From an uncultured Verrucomicrobia subdivision 3 bacterium (GTDB lineage Bacteria > Verrucomicrobiota > Verrucomicrobiia > Limisphaerales > UBA11358), in contig CAIRJF010000028.1 in the NCBI GenBank assembly GCA_903878805.1, positions 1-64,000 on the forward strand: 64,000 bases of DNA. Direction: 5' to 3'. The notes beneath the pieces are model-generated. The model worked only from the letters and a program-made list of their open reading frames with translations. It was not told the origin of the DNA and searched no databases. A program made the position numbers and the translations under genes. Below are positions 16,710 to 25,578 of this stretch, in pieces (position 1 is the first letter of the stretch; each line of letters opens with the position of its first letter).

Positions 16710-18173
16710 ATGTTTGAATTTGAACTGCCCGAAAAATTTCGCCGTTACGTCCCGCTGACGATCTGGCTGATTGTCGCGCTGACCATCCTTTTCATTCCGC
16801 TGAAAATTGTGAGCTATGGCTACCTGCCGGGCGACGATGCGTTGCGGCATTGCGCGAAAGCGGTCAGCGGCAAGCCGTGGCCGGAAATTCTGGTGGTCGG
16901 CAATACGTTCAAGATTGACCAGAGCATCGGCTGGCACGGCATCCTCGGCGCGGTGCATCAGGCGACCGGCTGGGGCGCGGAAAATCTCGTGACCTTTTCG
17001 GTCGTCGCGCTTTTCATTTTGGTGAATTCAGCTTTGTTGCCGTGGCTCAAAAGGCCGGAAGCGTGGCTCGTGGCGCTACTCGCGGCGATGATCGTTTCAG
17101 ATTTGCCGCAGCGTTTTCTTCTTGGTCGCCCGTTCAACTTCACCATCACCGCGCTGATGCTAATTTTGTTCCTGACGCAAAAATTCCAGCCGTCGCTGAA
17201 ATTTTTTCTGGCGTTCACGGGGCTGATTTTCGGCTGCACGTTCATCCACGGCGTGTGGTATTTGTGGCTGCTGCCGGTGGCGGCATTTTTTTTCGCGGGC
17301 GAATTCCGCTGGTCGCTGCTCGTGGCCGGCGCGTGGCTGGCGGGAACATTTTTTTCCGCGCTGCTGTCCGGCCATCCGTCGGATTATCTGGCGCACGCGC
17401 TGATGATGGCGGTGAACGGCGTCGGCCAGCACACGACGAACAGCACCGAGGTCGCGGAACTCCAGCCGTTTGGCGGCGACATTTTGGCCGTCATCATTTT
17501 CGGCGCGCTCGTGGCGCTGAGATTTTTTACAAGGCCGGACGCCGTTTCCTTCACGCGCAGCCCGGCGTTCTGGCTGATGTGCGGCTGCTGGATTTTAAGT
17601 TTTCGCGTGAGCCGATTTTGGGAGGATTGGGGCTGGCCGGCGCTGATGGTTTTGATTGTGACGGAAGTGGAATTTTTACTGCTCACGAAATTTGCCGCCG
17701 ATTCGTCGCGCCGGCTGCTGCTGGCAATTATTTTGACGCTCGCCGCCTTTCTCTGCGTGACGAGCGATTTGAACGGCCGCTACACGAAAAATCTGGCGTG
17801 GCAGTTTCTCTCGGTGAAGGAGCATCCCGAACTTGCGGGCTGGATGCCAGACAAGGGCGGCATCTTGTATTCTGCGAGCATGGGAGTTTTCTACCAGACG
17901 TTTTACAAAAACCCGACCGCCGACTGGCGCTACGTCCTCGGCTTCGAGCCGGCGCTGATGCCCGCAGATGATTTTGCGACCTACCACAGCATCATGTGGA
18001 ACAACGGCGACGCGAAGGCCTATGCGCCGTGGGTCAACAAAATGAAACCGGTGGATCGGTTGGTCGTCCCCGGCAACGGCAACGAGCGTCCGGGCATTGC
18101 GGGACTGGAATGGGATTACGCCGTGAGCGGCCTCTGGATTGGTCGCACGCCGAGAACGCAAATGCAGAAGTAA
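16710..18173 (+). CDS. Polytopic membrane protein, possibly GT-C-like
   Basis: About 487 residues with roughly ten to eleven hydrophobic helices. I prefer the ATG at 16710 (MFEFELPEKF); a TTG at 16692 is in frame. After the first helix comes GYLPGDDALRHCAKAVSGKPWP, an acidic pair in the first loop as in GT-C-fold glycosyltransferases, followed by many short hydrophobic segments and a soluble C-terminal domain (ILYSASMGVFYQTFYKNPTADW). No named family recognised. It follows the MBL hydrolase directly and may share its transcript. A lipid-linked sugar transferase role is a guess. Confidence 0.65.
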   Translation: MFEFELPEKFRRYVPLTIWLIVALTILFIPLKIVSYGYLPGDDALRHCAKAVSGKPWPEILVVGNTFKIDQSIGWHGILGAVHQATGWGAENLVTFSVVALFILVNSALLPWLKRPEAWLVALLAAMIVSDLPQRFLLGRPFNFTITALMLILFLTQKFQPSLKFFLAFTGLIFGCTFIHGVWYLWLLPVAAFFFAGEFRWSLLVAGAWLAGTFFSALLSGHPSDYLAHALMMAVNGVGQHTTNSTEVAELQPFGGDILAVIIFGALVALRFFTRPDAVSFTRSPAFWLMCGCWILSFRVSRFWEDWGWPALMVLIVTEVEFLLLTKFAADSSRRLLLAIILTLAAFLCVTSDLNGRYTKNLAWQFLSVKEHPELAGWMPDKGGILYSASMGVFYQTFYKNPTADWRYVLGFEPALMPADDFATYHSIMWNNGDAKAYAPWVNKMKPVDRLVVPGNGNERPGIAGLEWDYAVSGLWIGRTPRTQMQK

Positions 18174-18212
18174 GAATGGAGAAGGCAGAAACGGGCGCGC
18201 AAAAATTTTTCT

Positions 18213-18884
18213 TCACACTGCGCCAAAGGTTTTTCCTTGTGTGTCAAGCTGCCGCGCCAGTTCAAAATCTTTATCCGTCAGCCCGCCCGCGTCGTGCGTG
18301 GTGAGCGCGAGCGTGACCTTGTTCCAGCGAATGTCCGCGTCGGGGTGATGCTGCGCCTGCTCGGCCAGCTCGGCGACGACATTCACGAATTTCATCGCGG
18401 CTGGAAAATCCTTGAAGACGAACGTGCGCGAAATAATTTCGCCGTTGCGCGACCATTTCGGCAAAGTAGAAAGCTCGAGGAGGATTTTCGCCGGCTCCAT
18501 TTTGATTTGGCCGGCGGCAAAACTTTCGAGCGATTCCAGGCCGACCTTCGACGCCTCGCGCAATAATGCAAAACTCGTTTGCAGCGACCAGACCCACGCC
18601 AGCGCGCAAATGCCCACGCCGCTAAACGCGAGGCCGAGCCCGCCCGGCGTAGTTTTCGGCGCGTCGTGAAACATCATCTGGTAATACTGCACAAGCACGC
18701 GGAACGCCCAGAGGCAGAACAAAAAAAATCCGGCGAGGAAAACCAGCAGTTGCAGCGCGCCCTCTACGCGGCGTCCGACCAGCAGCGTGCCAAGACCGGG
18801 TGTGCCGAGCTGGTTCAGCAGCGCGGCGTTGCGCGCCTGCGCACGGCTAATTTTTTTGCGCGGCGAAGATGGTTTCATAGGCAT
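18213..18884 (-). CDS. Membrane-anchored pterin-4a-carbinolamine dehydratase-like fusion protein
   Basis: A 223-residue protein with two parts. Residues 1-110 hold a basic start, LLNQLGTPGLGTLLVGRR and two hydrophobic helices (about 43-66 and 84-104). Residues about 132-223 match 4a-hydroxytetrahydrobiopterin dehydratase (PCD/DCoH): W144, ISRTFVFKDFPAAMKFVNVVAELAE, the catalytic HHPD at 179-182, RWNKVTLALTTHDAGG with THD at 196-198, and DKDFELARQLD. The active-site histidines are all present. PCD proteins are normally soluble and about 100 residues, recycling pterin cofactor or serving molybdopterin-related roles, so a membrane-tethered version is unusual. It overlaps the upstream GYF_2 gene by up to 38 bases (ATG at 18884 or 18878). 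Confidence 0.8.
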   Translation of the reverse strand: MPMKPSSPRKKISRAQARNAALLNQLGTPGLGTLLVGRRVEGALQLLVFLAGFFLFCLWAFRVLVQYYQMMFHDAPKTTPGGLGLAFSGVGICALAWVWSLQTSFALLREASKVGLESLESFAAGQIKMEPAKILLELSTLPKWSRNGEIISRTFVFKDFPAAMKFVNVVAELAEQAQHHPDADIRWNKVTLALTTHDAGGLTDKDFELARQLDTQGKTFGAV

Positions 18885-19743
18885 ACATCAGGGCAATCGT
18901 GCCGATCGGCATGGTCACCAACATGCCGATGCCGCAGGCGATGATTCCCAGCGTCGCCACTAAACCAAAAACCAGCATGGCCGCAAAAACAATGAACCAA
19001 TGCTTGCTCACCATACGCCGGCTCAATTGCATCGCCGGCCAGAAATCAAGCTGGCGGTCAATCACAAGCGGAATCGCAAAATACCACGCCACCGTTAGGT
19101 AAATCCCCGGCAGCAAGCACAGCGCATAGCCTAGCAGAACGAGGATCAACTGCACGAAGCTCAATAAAATCAACTGGCCGGCGCGCGGGCCGAAACCGGA
19201 AAAGGCGTCGCTGATGGCCGTCGGTTCGCCGCGAATCAGTTTCAAATAATACTTGAAGAGCCCCGCCATGAAGACCGTTGAAAACGGTGCGCTCACGAGC
19301 GACACACCCAGCACAATAAAAAGGCCATGCACATTGATTTTTTGCGCCATCACCATTTGATTGATGATGGGATTGGTAATGAGGCCGAAAAGCTGGTTGA
19401 CGCCAATGACGGCAAAGAGAACGAGCGCAGTCGTGCCAACGACCGGCCAGAAATCACTTTTCAGCAAACTCCAGGCGCGCGTCAGGCAGTCGCCCAAGTC
19501 CAGTTCGTAATCTTCAGCGGGCGTGCCGGCGGCGGGCGGCGCAATCGTCGCGGGCGCGGACGGCTGCGCGAAGGACTCCGCAATTTCCGGAAACAGCGCC
19601 AGCGCGCGAAACTCCGCGTCGCTTTCCGATTTTGCCAGTGATTGCGCGTTGAGTCGGCCCTCGGTGATCCATTTCCGCAGTTCCGCTTCCGTGACCGGAC
19701 CGTATTCCTTGCCGTCGCCGCCGATGATGAGATAGTTCGCCAT
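18847..19743 (-). CDS. GYF_2 (DUF4339) domain membrane protein
   Basis: A 298-residue protein from the ATG at 19743 (MANYLIIGGDGKEYGPVTEAE). Residues 1-60 form a GYF_2/DUF4339 domain ('Y.I.G.DG.EYGPVT..EL..WI.EGR.N..S'), common in membrane proteins of Planctomycetes and Verrucomicrobia. A Pro/Ala linker follows, then about six hydrophobic segments in two blocks (WPVVGTTALVLFAVIG, FIVLGVSLVSAPFSTVFMAG, LILLSFVQLILVLLGYALCLLPGIYL, FIVFAAMLVFGLVATLG). Function unknown; such proteins are often anonymous envelope factors. A GTGGAG Shine-Dalgarno-like sequence lies upstream. It shares coding bases with the pterin dehydratase fusion gene, suggesting a joint role. Confidence 0.75.
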   Translation of the reverse strand: MANYLIIGGDGKEYGPVTEAELRKWITEGRLNAQSLAKSESDAEFRALALFPEIAESFAQPSAPATIAPPAAGTPAEDYELDLGDCLTRAWSLLKSDFWPVVGTTALVLFAVIGVNQLFGLITNPIINQMVMAQKINVHGLFIVLGVSLVSAPFSTVFMAGLFKYYLKLIRGEPTAISDAFSGFGPRAGQLILLSFVQLILVLLGYALCLLPGIYLTVAWYFAIPLVIDRQLDFWPAMQLSRRMVSKHWFIVFAAMLVFGLVATLGIIACGIGMLVTMPIGTIALMYAYETIFAAQKN

Positions 19744-20135
19744 AAATTTTTTCGACTCCACTTTTACCGGGTTGTTTCTAATTCATTGCGCTCAATGATG
19801 CAAGCTGCTTTGCCAGCGGAAATCATCATCGCACTAAAATCTGTGGGAGCCGGCGATAACTGGCCGAATCACAATGGTTTTGGCGCAATGAAAAATCGGT
19901 AGGGTGTGTCACTCCGTGCGCGCCGTGTTTGGCCAGACAGATGACGGTGCGCACGGAGTGACGCGCCCTATTTTTACCTTCTGAAATTGATTGAGGCAAA
20001 ATTGGAATGATCCGGCAAATTCATTCTGAAATTCTAAATTCAAGTTTGCTTTTATGTGCCACAAAAGCCCGATGCTTGGGCTTGACGAATTTCTTGATTG
20101 TGCCATTTTGCTACTCATAAAAATAATTTTATTCA
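19744..20135. other. Divergent intergenic region with a long hairpin repeat
   Basis: About 390 bases between divergent genes (GYF_2 protein to the left, histidine kinase to the right); it must hold both promoters. No coding frame is convincing. It contains the hairpin repeat at 19900-19970 and an AT-rich stretch at 20041-20135 ahead of the kinase start, which has no clear Shine-Dalgarno. Confidence 0.45.
19900..19970. repeat. 71-bp GC-rich hairpin repeat
   Basis: Arms 19900-19926 and 19944-19970 are complementary over 27 positions, the only three differences being G-T wobble-compatible; the core is GTCACTCCGTGCGC. The 17-base centre itself holds a smaller palindrome (GTTTGGCCAGAC). In RNA either strand would form a very stable structure. 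It resembles the REP-like extragenic elements of this phylum. Confidence 0.7.
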
Positions 20136-21374
20136 ATGGCCGCAGTTAAATCCAGTTTTCTCGACAAAGTCCTTGGCCGCATCGGGCGGTTGGACACGGA
20201 AGGGTTGCAGACGGTCGTCCAACGGCTCGCGCGCGAACGCAGTTTTCTTGAAACGCTCTTCAACACCATCGAGGATGGTGTGCTGGTGGTGGATGAAAAT
20301 GGTCGCGTGCTCTATTTCAACCAGGCCGTCACGCGGCTCATTGGTTTGCAGCCGGACGCAGAGGATTTGCAGATAGCGGACATTTTGCCGGAAGTGGACT
20401 GGCAAAAAATTTCTCGCACGGATCACACTGGCGGCGCGCATGTCGTGCGGCATGAATTTGAAATCCATTATCCGCGTCCGCGTTTTCTCCGGCTCTACGC
20501 CGCACCGCTCGATGGCGAAGCCACGGGCAGCTCCGGTGTCGCACTGATTCTGCACGACGCGACCGAGGCGCGGCAGAAAACCTTTGAAGCCATCGAAAGC
20601 GAACGCATTCAGGCGCTGACTTTGCTTGCGGCGAGCGTCGCGCATGAAATCGGCAACCCGCTGAACGCGCTGCACATCCATCTGCAACTAATGGAGCGCG
20701 AGGTAAAAAAATTAAAAACTGCGCCGACAAGTTCCAGATTGCTGGCGCGTTCCCGCCCTAAAAATATTGAAACTGAGATGGAGGCGGCGGAGGTCGCCAA
20801 AAAATTGGAGCAATATCTCGACGTGGCGAAAGGCGAAATTCACCGTTTGGATTATATCGTCACGCAATTCCTCGGCGCGATTCGCCCGGCGCCGCTGCAA
20901 GTGAAGCTGGCATCACTGAACGACGTGGTGGAAAAAACTTTGGATTTGCTGCGGCCGGAAATTGAAAATCGCGGCGTGACGGTCAAAACGAAATTGGCGC
21001 GCCACCTGACGGCGACGCCGGTTGACGCGACGCAATTGCAGCAGGTTTTGGTGAACCTTGTTAAAAATGCGACGCAAGCGATGACGACCGGCGGCACCCT
21101 GACGTTGCAGACCGGCGAAAATAGCGACAACGTCTGGTTCAGCGTCGCGGACACAGGCGGCGGCATTCCGCAGGAACAGATTAATCGGATTTTCGAGCCG
21201 TTTTACACGACCAAAAAAAAGGGCAGCGGCCTCGGCCTGATGATTGTGCAACGCATTGTCCGCGCCCACAACGGGCGCATTGAATTGGAAAGCCAAGTCG
21301 GTCGCGGCACGACATTCCGTATTTGGCTACCGCTGCACGAACGTAAGCCGCGCCTGCTCGAAAATAAAAAATAA
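20136..21374 (+). CDS. PAS-domain sensor histidine kinase (NtrB-like)
   Basis: A 412-residue cytosolic histidine kinase. Residues about 35-150 form a PAS domain (LFNTIEDGVLVVDENGRVLYFNQAVTRLIGL). The H-box AASVAHEIGNPLNALHIHLQLME holds the phospho-accepting His; an N-box is in LVNLVKNATQAM, and the ATP-lid motifs are SVADTGGGIPQEQINRIFEPFYTTKKKGSGLGLMIV. No transmembrane segment, as in NtrB-type kinases that sense cytoplasmic signals. The cognate sigma-54 response regulator starts eight bases after the stop. No clear Shine-Dalgarno precedes the ATG. Confidence 0.93.
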   Translation: MAAVKSSFLDKVLGRIGRLDTEGLQTVVQRLARERSFLETLFNTIEDGVLVVDENGRVLYFNQAVTRLIGLQPDAEDLQIADILPEVDWQKISRTDHTGGAHVVRHEFEIHYPRPRFLRLYAAPLDGEATGSSGVALILHDATEARQKTFEAIESERIQALTLLAASVAHEIGNPLNALHIHLQLMEREVKKLKTAPTSSRLLARSRPKNIETEMEAAEVAKKLEQYLDVAKGEIHRLDYIVTQFLGAIRPAPLQVKLASLNDVVEKTLDLLRPEIENRGVTVKTKLARHLTATPVDATQLQQVLVNLVKNATQAMTTGGTLTLQTGENSDNVWFSVADTGGGIPQEQINRIFEPFYTTKKKGSGLGLMIVQRIVRAHNGRIELESQVGRGTTFRIWLPLHERKPRLLENKK

Positions 21375-21381
21375 GGCAAAG

Positions 21382-22737
21382 ATGAAATCGACCCTGCTAA
21401 TTGTGGATGACGAAAAGACGACGCGCGAAGGGCTGCGTGCAGCGCTCGAGGAACGTTATGACGTTTACATCGCGGAGGACGCGAAGGCGGCGATGGAATT
21501 GCTTGAAAGTGAAAATTTTGACGTGATGCTGACGGATTTCCGGTTGCCAAATGAGGACGGAATGAAATTAATTTCGCGCGCGAAATCTTTACCCAAGCCG
21601 CCGATCTGCATTTTGATGACGGCTTACGGTTCGGAAGAACTCGCGGTGGATGCGATGAAACGCGGCGCAGACGATTACATCGCCAAAGGCCGATTGCAGA
21701 TTGATGAATTGGAAATGCGTATCGCGCGTTCGCTCAAGCAGCAGCATTTGGAAGTCGAAAATGTTTCGCTGCGCAAACAACTCGATTCCAAATTTGGACT
21801 GGAAACCATCATCGGCAAATCGCCGGTGATGACGGAGATTTTTGAAATTGTGCAACAGGTCGCGCCCACGCGCGCGACGGTTCTGGTGCTGGGGGAAAGC
21901 GGCACGGGCAAGGAACTCATCGCAAAGGCCGTGCACAAATTGAGTCCGCGCGCGCAGCAGCCGTTCGTGACGGTGCATTGCGCGGCACTCGCGCCGACGT
22001 TGCTGGAAAGCGAACTGTTCGGCCACGAACGCGGCGCGTTTACCGGCGCGCACGAACGGCGTATCGGGCGTTTTGAACAGGCGCAGGGCGGAACGCTTTT
22101 TCTCGACGAGATTGGCGAGATTGACGCGACGATTCAGGTGAAACTGCTGCGTTTTTTGGGCGAAAGAACTTTTGAACGCGTCGGTTCAAACAAGACTTTG
22201 GTTGCGGACGTGCGCCTCGTCGCGGCAACGAATAAAGATTTGGAAGAACTGGTCAAGGCCGGGAAATTCCGCGAGGATTTATTTTTCCGCCTGCGTGTGG
22301 TGGAAATCGAATTGCCGCCGTTGCGCGAGCGGACGGGCGACATTCCCCTGCTGGCGCAAAGTTTCCTGCGCGAGTTCGCGAAGGAAAACGGCAAGGCGGT
22401 GAACGACTTTACGCTGGACGCGCTCGAAGCGCTGATGAATTTTTCCTGGCCGGGGAATGTGCGGGAGTTGCGCACGGCCATCGAGCACGCGGTGGTTTTG
22501 AGCCGCGGCGAGCGGATTTCGCTCCGCGACCTGCCGCCGTCGGTGCGCGGCGGCGGGCGCATTGACACGCAATTGTTACACGGAAAAGATTTGACGGTGA
22601 AGGATGCGGAGAAACAATTGATCATGCGCGCCTTGAAAGAGACGGATGGCAACCGCACGCACGCGGCAAAAAAAATCGGCATGAGCCGGCGGACGTTCCA
22701 CCGCAAATTACACGAGTATCATTTGGAAGGATTTTAA
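21382..22737 (+). CDS. Sigma-54-dependent response regulator (NtrC family)
   Basis: A 451-residue regulator from the ATG at 21382. Receiver domain (1-120): LLIVDDEKTTREGLR with acidic pair, and the phosphorylatable Asp in VMLTDFRLPNEDG. AAA+ domain: Walker A GESGTGKE, the sigma-54-contacting loop GAFTGA (in HERGAFTGAHERRIGR), Walker B LFLDEIGEI, arginine-finger region LFFRLRVVEI. C-terminus: Fis-type helix-turn-helix NRTHAAKKIGMSRRTFHRKL. It activates sigma-54 promoters upon phosphorylation by the adjacent kinase. I did not find a clear -24/-12 element in this window, so its targets are unknown. Confidence 0.95.
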   Translation: MKSTLLIVDDEKTTREGLRAALEERYDVYIAEDAKAAMELLESENFDVMLTDFRLPNEDGMKLISRAKSLPKPPICILMTAYGSEELAVDAMKRGADDYIAKGRLQIDELEMRIARSLKQQHLEVENVSLRKQLDSKFGLETIIGKSPVMTEIFEIVQQVAPTRATVLVLGESGTGKELIAKAVHKLSPRAQQPFVTVHCAALAPTLLESELFGHERGAFTGAHERRIGRFEQAQGGTLFLDEIGEIDATIQVKLLRFLGERTFERVGSNKTLVADVRLVAATNKDLEELVKAGKFREDLFFRLRVVEIELPPLRERTGDIPLLAQSFLREFAKENGKAVNDFTLDALEALMNFSWPGNVRELRTAIEHAVVLSRGERISLRDLPPSVRGGGRIDTQLLHGKDLTVKDAEKQLIMRALKETDGNRTHAAKKIGMSRRTFHRKLHEYHLEGF

Positions 22738-22741
22738 TTTT

Positions 22742-24562
22742 ATGGGTTCCGAACAGATTCAAAAAATAATTTACGCGCTCGAGGTCGGCGCGGTATCGCG
22801 CTGGCTGAAGTTTTTGCCGCTGGCGGTGGCGGTCATCGGGCTGGCGGTGCTGTATGACTTGAGCGCGTATCGCAGCTTCAATTCCGTCGAGGCGATGGAC
22901 GCGGCGCAGGTGGCGCGCAACCTGTCGGAAGGGAAAGGCCTCACGACGGATTTCATCCGGCCGTTCAGCGTGTATCTCGTCCAGAAACACAACCACGAAT
23001 TGCATCCGGGCGAACTGCAATTGACGAACGCGGTGGACTTCGCGCAGCTCAACGGCGCGCATCCCGACCTTGCAAATGCGCCGGTGTATCCGACGGTGCT
23101 GGCGGGTATGATGAAGTTCTGGACGCCGAACTGGAAGGCGGAGACGCGCAAGCCGTTCTGGTCCGAGGGCGGTCGCTTCATGCGGTATCAGGCCGAGTGG
23201 CGCATCGCCATTTTCAACCAGACGCTGCTGCTGGTGGTGGTGGCGCTGACCTATTTGATCGCCAGAAAATTATATGATCCCTCGGCGGCGTGGCTGGCGG
23301 CACTGCTGACGCTGGGTGCGGATTTGCTTTGGCGGTTCAGTGTATCGGGCCTGTCCACGATGTTGCTGCTGATCATTTTTCTGGGGCTGGTCTGGTGTCT
23401 GTTGAAAATCGAGGAACTGGGCCGCGCGGAGCAGCCGAAGATTGGAAATCTTTTTCTGCTCGCCCTCATTGCGGGTTTGCTCGTTGGTGCGGGAATGCTG
23501 ACGCGTTATGCGTTCGGCTGGGCCATCGTGCCGGTGGTCATTTTTCTCTCGCTCTTCGGCGGCGCGCGGCGGCCCGGCCTGGCCGTGGCGGCGTTTTTGG
23601 CCTTTGCGCTGTTCGTGACGCCGTGGATTATCCGCAACCTCGCAGTGAGCGGCACGCTGTTCGGCACGGCAGGCTACGCGGTGGTGGAGGGCACGTTTGC
23701 CTTCCCCGGCTCGCGGCTCATGCAGTCCGTCAATCCCGACCTGACCTCGGCCTACTGGGTGCGGCCTTACATGAGAAAATTTCTGGAGAACATCCGCAAC
23801 ATTTTGCAGGGCGACTTGCTGCGCATCGGCGGCAATTGGGTGGCGATGCTCTTCTTCGCCGGGCTGCTGCTCGGGCTGCGCAATCTCTCCGCGCGCCGGC
23901 TGCGTTATTTCACGATGATGTGTATGGGTGTTTTTGCCGTCGTGCAGGCGCTGGGTCGGACGCAGCTCTCCGCCATTTCGCCGGAGATCAATTCCGAAAA
24001 CCTGCTGGTGCTGCTCACGCCGCTCGTCGCGATTTTTGGCGTCGGATTTTTTCTCACGCTGCTGAACCAGATGAAGACGCCGTCGCCGCAAATCCGCATC
24101 GGCGTCATTGTCCTGATGGTCGTGATCTCCTGCCAGCCGCTCATCGCCAATCTGCTGCCGCCCAAAATGTCGCCCGTGTCCTACCCGCCTTATTATCCGC
24201 CGGAGATCCAAAAAATCTCCGCGTGGATGCACCCCAACGAACTCATCATGAGCGACATCCCGTGGGCCGTCGCCTGGTATGGCGACCATCAATGCGTCTG
24301 GACCACCATCAATTCGCAATATGAATTTTTCCAGTTCAACGACTATGTCAAGCAGGTGCGCGCTCTCTACCTCACGCTCAATACACTCGACGGCAGACTC
24401 TTCACCGAATGTCTGCAAGGTGGCGTAGATAGCTGGGGAAATTTCTGTTTGAAGACCGTCGCTGCCAACCAGATTCCGCCGCAATTTCCGTTGCGCACCG
24501 CGCCTTATGGTTTGCTTTCCGGCTTATTTCTCACCGACCGGCAACGCTGGGAAACCCAATAA
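22742..24562 (+). CDS. GT-C-type glycosyltransferase-like membrane protein (PMT/ArnT-like)
   Basis: A 606-residue inner-membrane protein with about eleven hydrophobic helices and a C-terminal periplasmic domain. Helix one is followed by YRSFNSVEAMDAAQVARNLSEGKGLTTDFIRP, which corresponds to the acidic first loop of dolichyl-phosphate mannosyltransferase/ArnT-like enzymes that use lipid-linked sugars. The spacing HPDLANAPVYPTVLAG is also typical. The start is four bases after the response regulator stop, so the two-component genes and this enzyme form one operon and the enzyme may be part of the regulated function. It converges on sua5 with only two bases between stop codons. Confidence 0.75.
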   Translation: MGSEQIQKIIYALEVGAVSRWLKFLPLAVAVIGLAVLYDLSAYRSFNSVEAMDAAQVARNLSEGKGLTTDFIRPFSVYLVQKHNHELHPGELQLTNAVDFAQLNGAHPDLANAPVYPTVLAGMMKFWTPNWKAETRKPFWSEGGRFMRYQAEWRIAIFNQTLLLVVVALTYLIARKLYDPSAAWLAALLTLGADLLWRFSVSGLSTMLLLIIFLGLVWCLLKIEELGRAEQPKIGNLFLLALIAGLLVGAGMLTRYAFGWAIVPVVIFLSLFGGARRPGLAVAAFLAFALFVTPWIIRNLAVSGTLFGTAGYAVVEGTFAFPGSRLMQSVNPDLTSAYWVRPYMRKFLENIRNILQGDLLRIGGNWVAMLFFAGLLLGLRNLSARRLRYFTMMCMGVFAVVQALGRTQLSAISPEINSENLLVLLTPLVAIFGVGFFLTLLNQMKTPSPQIRIGVIVLMVVISCQPLIANLLPPKMSPVSYPPYYPPEIQKISAWMHPNELIMSDIPWAVAWYGDHQCVWTTINSQYEFFQFNDYVKQVRALYLTLNTLDGRLFTECLQGGVDSWGNFCLKTVAANQIPPQFPLRTAPYGLLSGLFLTDRQRWETQ

Positions 24563-24564
24563 AA

Positions 24565-25575
24565 TCAAGCCGCTGCACGTTTCAGCCGATCCGCGATACC
24601 TGACCATTCCGGAGAATCTGGCGGCGCTTCCACGACAATCAACTGCGCGCCCGCCGCGTCACAACGATGCAACTCCGCATACAGCGCGCGCGCAAATGCC
24701 TCCGCATCGTGCGGCATCACGCTCACGTCGAAAAACTTTTCGCCCGCGGGAATTTTTGTGTGCGCGATGATGCAGCTATTTTCAGTTTTTAATTTTAAGT
24801 TTTTAATTTTAAGTTCCAGCTCTCTATCGTCGCGCCAATCTAAAACCAACAGTTTGGCTTTCGGCGAATAATGTTTCTCCAAAAGTCCGGGGCTGCGCAG
24901 CGTGCCTTTAATTCTGAATTCTGAATTCTCAATTCTGAATTCTCCCGCGACGGCGGCCAACGCTTCCGTGTGGATCATGCCCGGCCGCAAAACGCGCGGC
25001 GGCGAAACAGATAAATCCAAAACCGTGGATTCAATTCCCACCTGCGATTGTCCACCATCCACGATGAGGGAAATTTTTTTGCCGAGCTGCGCATGAACGT
25101 GCTCCGCGTTCGTCGGTGAAATCTGATTCGATAAATTGGCGCTCGGCGCGGCGAGCGGAAAACCACATTCACGAATAACCGCCTGCATGAACGGATGACT
25201 CGGCCAGCGCACGCCAACCGTTTCGCCGCTGGCGGTCACGGCATCGGGAATTTTTTCTGCGCGCGGCAAAACCAATGTCAGCGGGCCGGGCCAAAATGCT
25301 TTTGAAAAATCCTGTGCCAGCACGGAAAAATTTTCTACGCAATCACGCGCCATCTCATTGCTCGCAATATGGACGATGATGGGATTGTGCGCTGGCCGAC
25401 CTTTGATTTCGAAAATTTTGGCGACGGCTTTTTCATCCAACGCATTGGCAGCGAGGCCGTAAACGGTTTCCGTCGGCAAGGCGACGACTTCGCCAGCACG
25501 CAGCAGTTCGGCGGCGCGACGGACGGCTTTTCGAAAAAGCTCCGGCGTGTGGGTTGGAAGAATTTCAGCGGCCAC
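24565..25575 (-). CDS. Threonylcarbamoyl-AMP synthase, Sua5 type
   Basis: A 336-residue enzyme that makes threonylcarbamoyl-AMP from threonine, bicarbonate and ATP for the t6A37 modification of ANN-decoding tRNAs. The N-terminal YrdC domain shows LLRAGEVVALPTETVYGLAANAL, KGRPAHNPIIVHI, PGPLTLVL and LAAPSANLS; the C-terminal Sua5 domain (LRSPGLLEKHYSPKAKLLVLD onward) marks the long form and not the short TsaC. A GTG at 25575 starts it three bases after the permease stop, making it the last gene of the MacAB-like operon. Confidence 0.93.
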   Translation of the reverse strand: MAAEILPTHTPELFRKAVRRAAELLRAGEVVALPTETVYGLAANALDEKAVAKIFEIKGRPAHNPIIVHIASNEMARDCVENFSVLAQDFSKAFWPGPLTLVLPRAEKIPDAVTASGETVGVRWPSHPFMQAVIRECGFPLAAPSANLSNQISPTNAEHVHAQLGKKISLIVDGGQSQVGIESTVLDLSVSPPRVLRPGMIHTEALAAVAGEFRIENSEFRIKGTLRSPGLLEKHYSPKAKLLVLDWRDDRELELKIKNLKLKTENSCIIAHTKIPAGEKFFDVSVMPHDAEAFARALYAELHRCDAAGAQLIVVEAPPDSPEWSGIADRLKRAAA

Positions 25576-25578
25576 GGC

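Noticed and set aside
20041..20135. Sigma-54 promoter for the NtrB/NtrC-like operon
   Set aside because: No TGGCAC-N5-TTGC match was found by eye in the leader.
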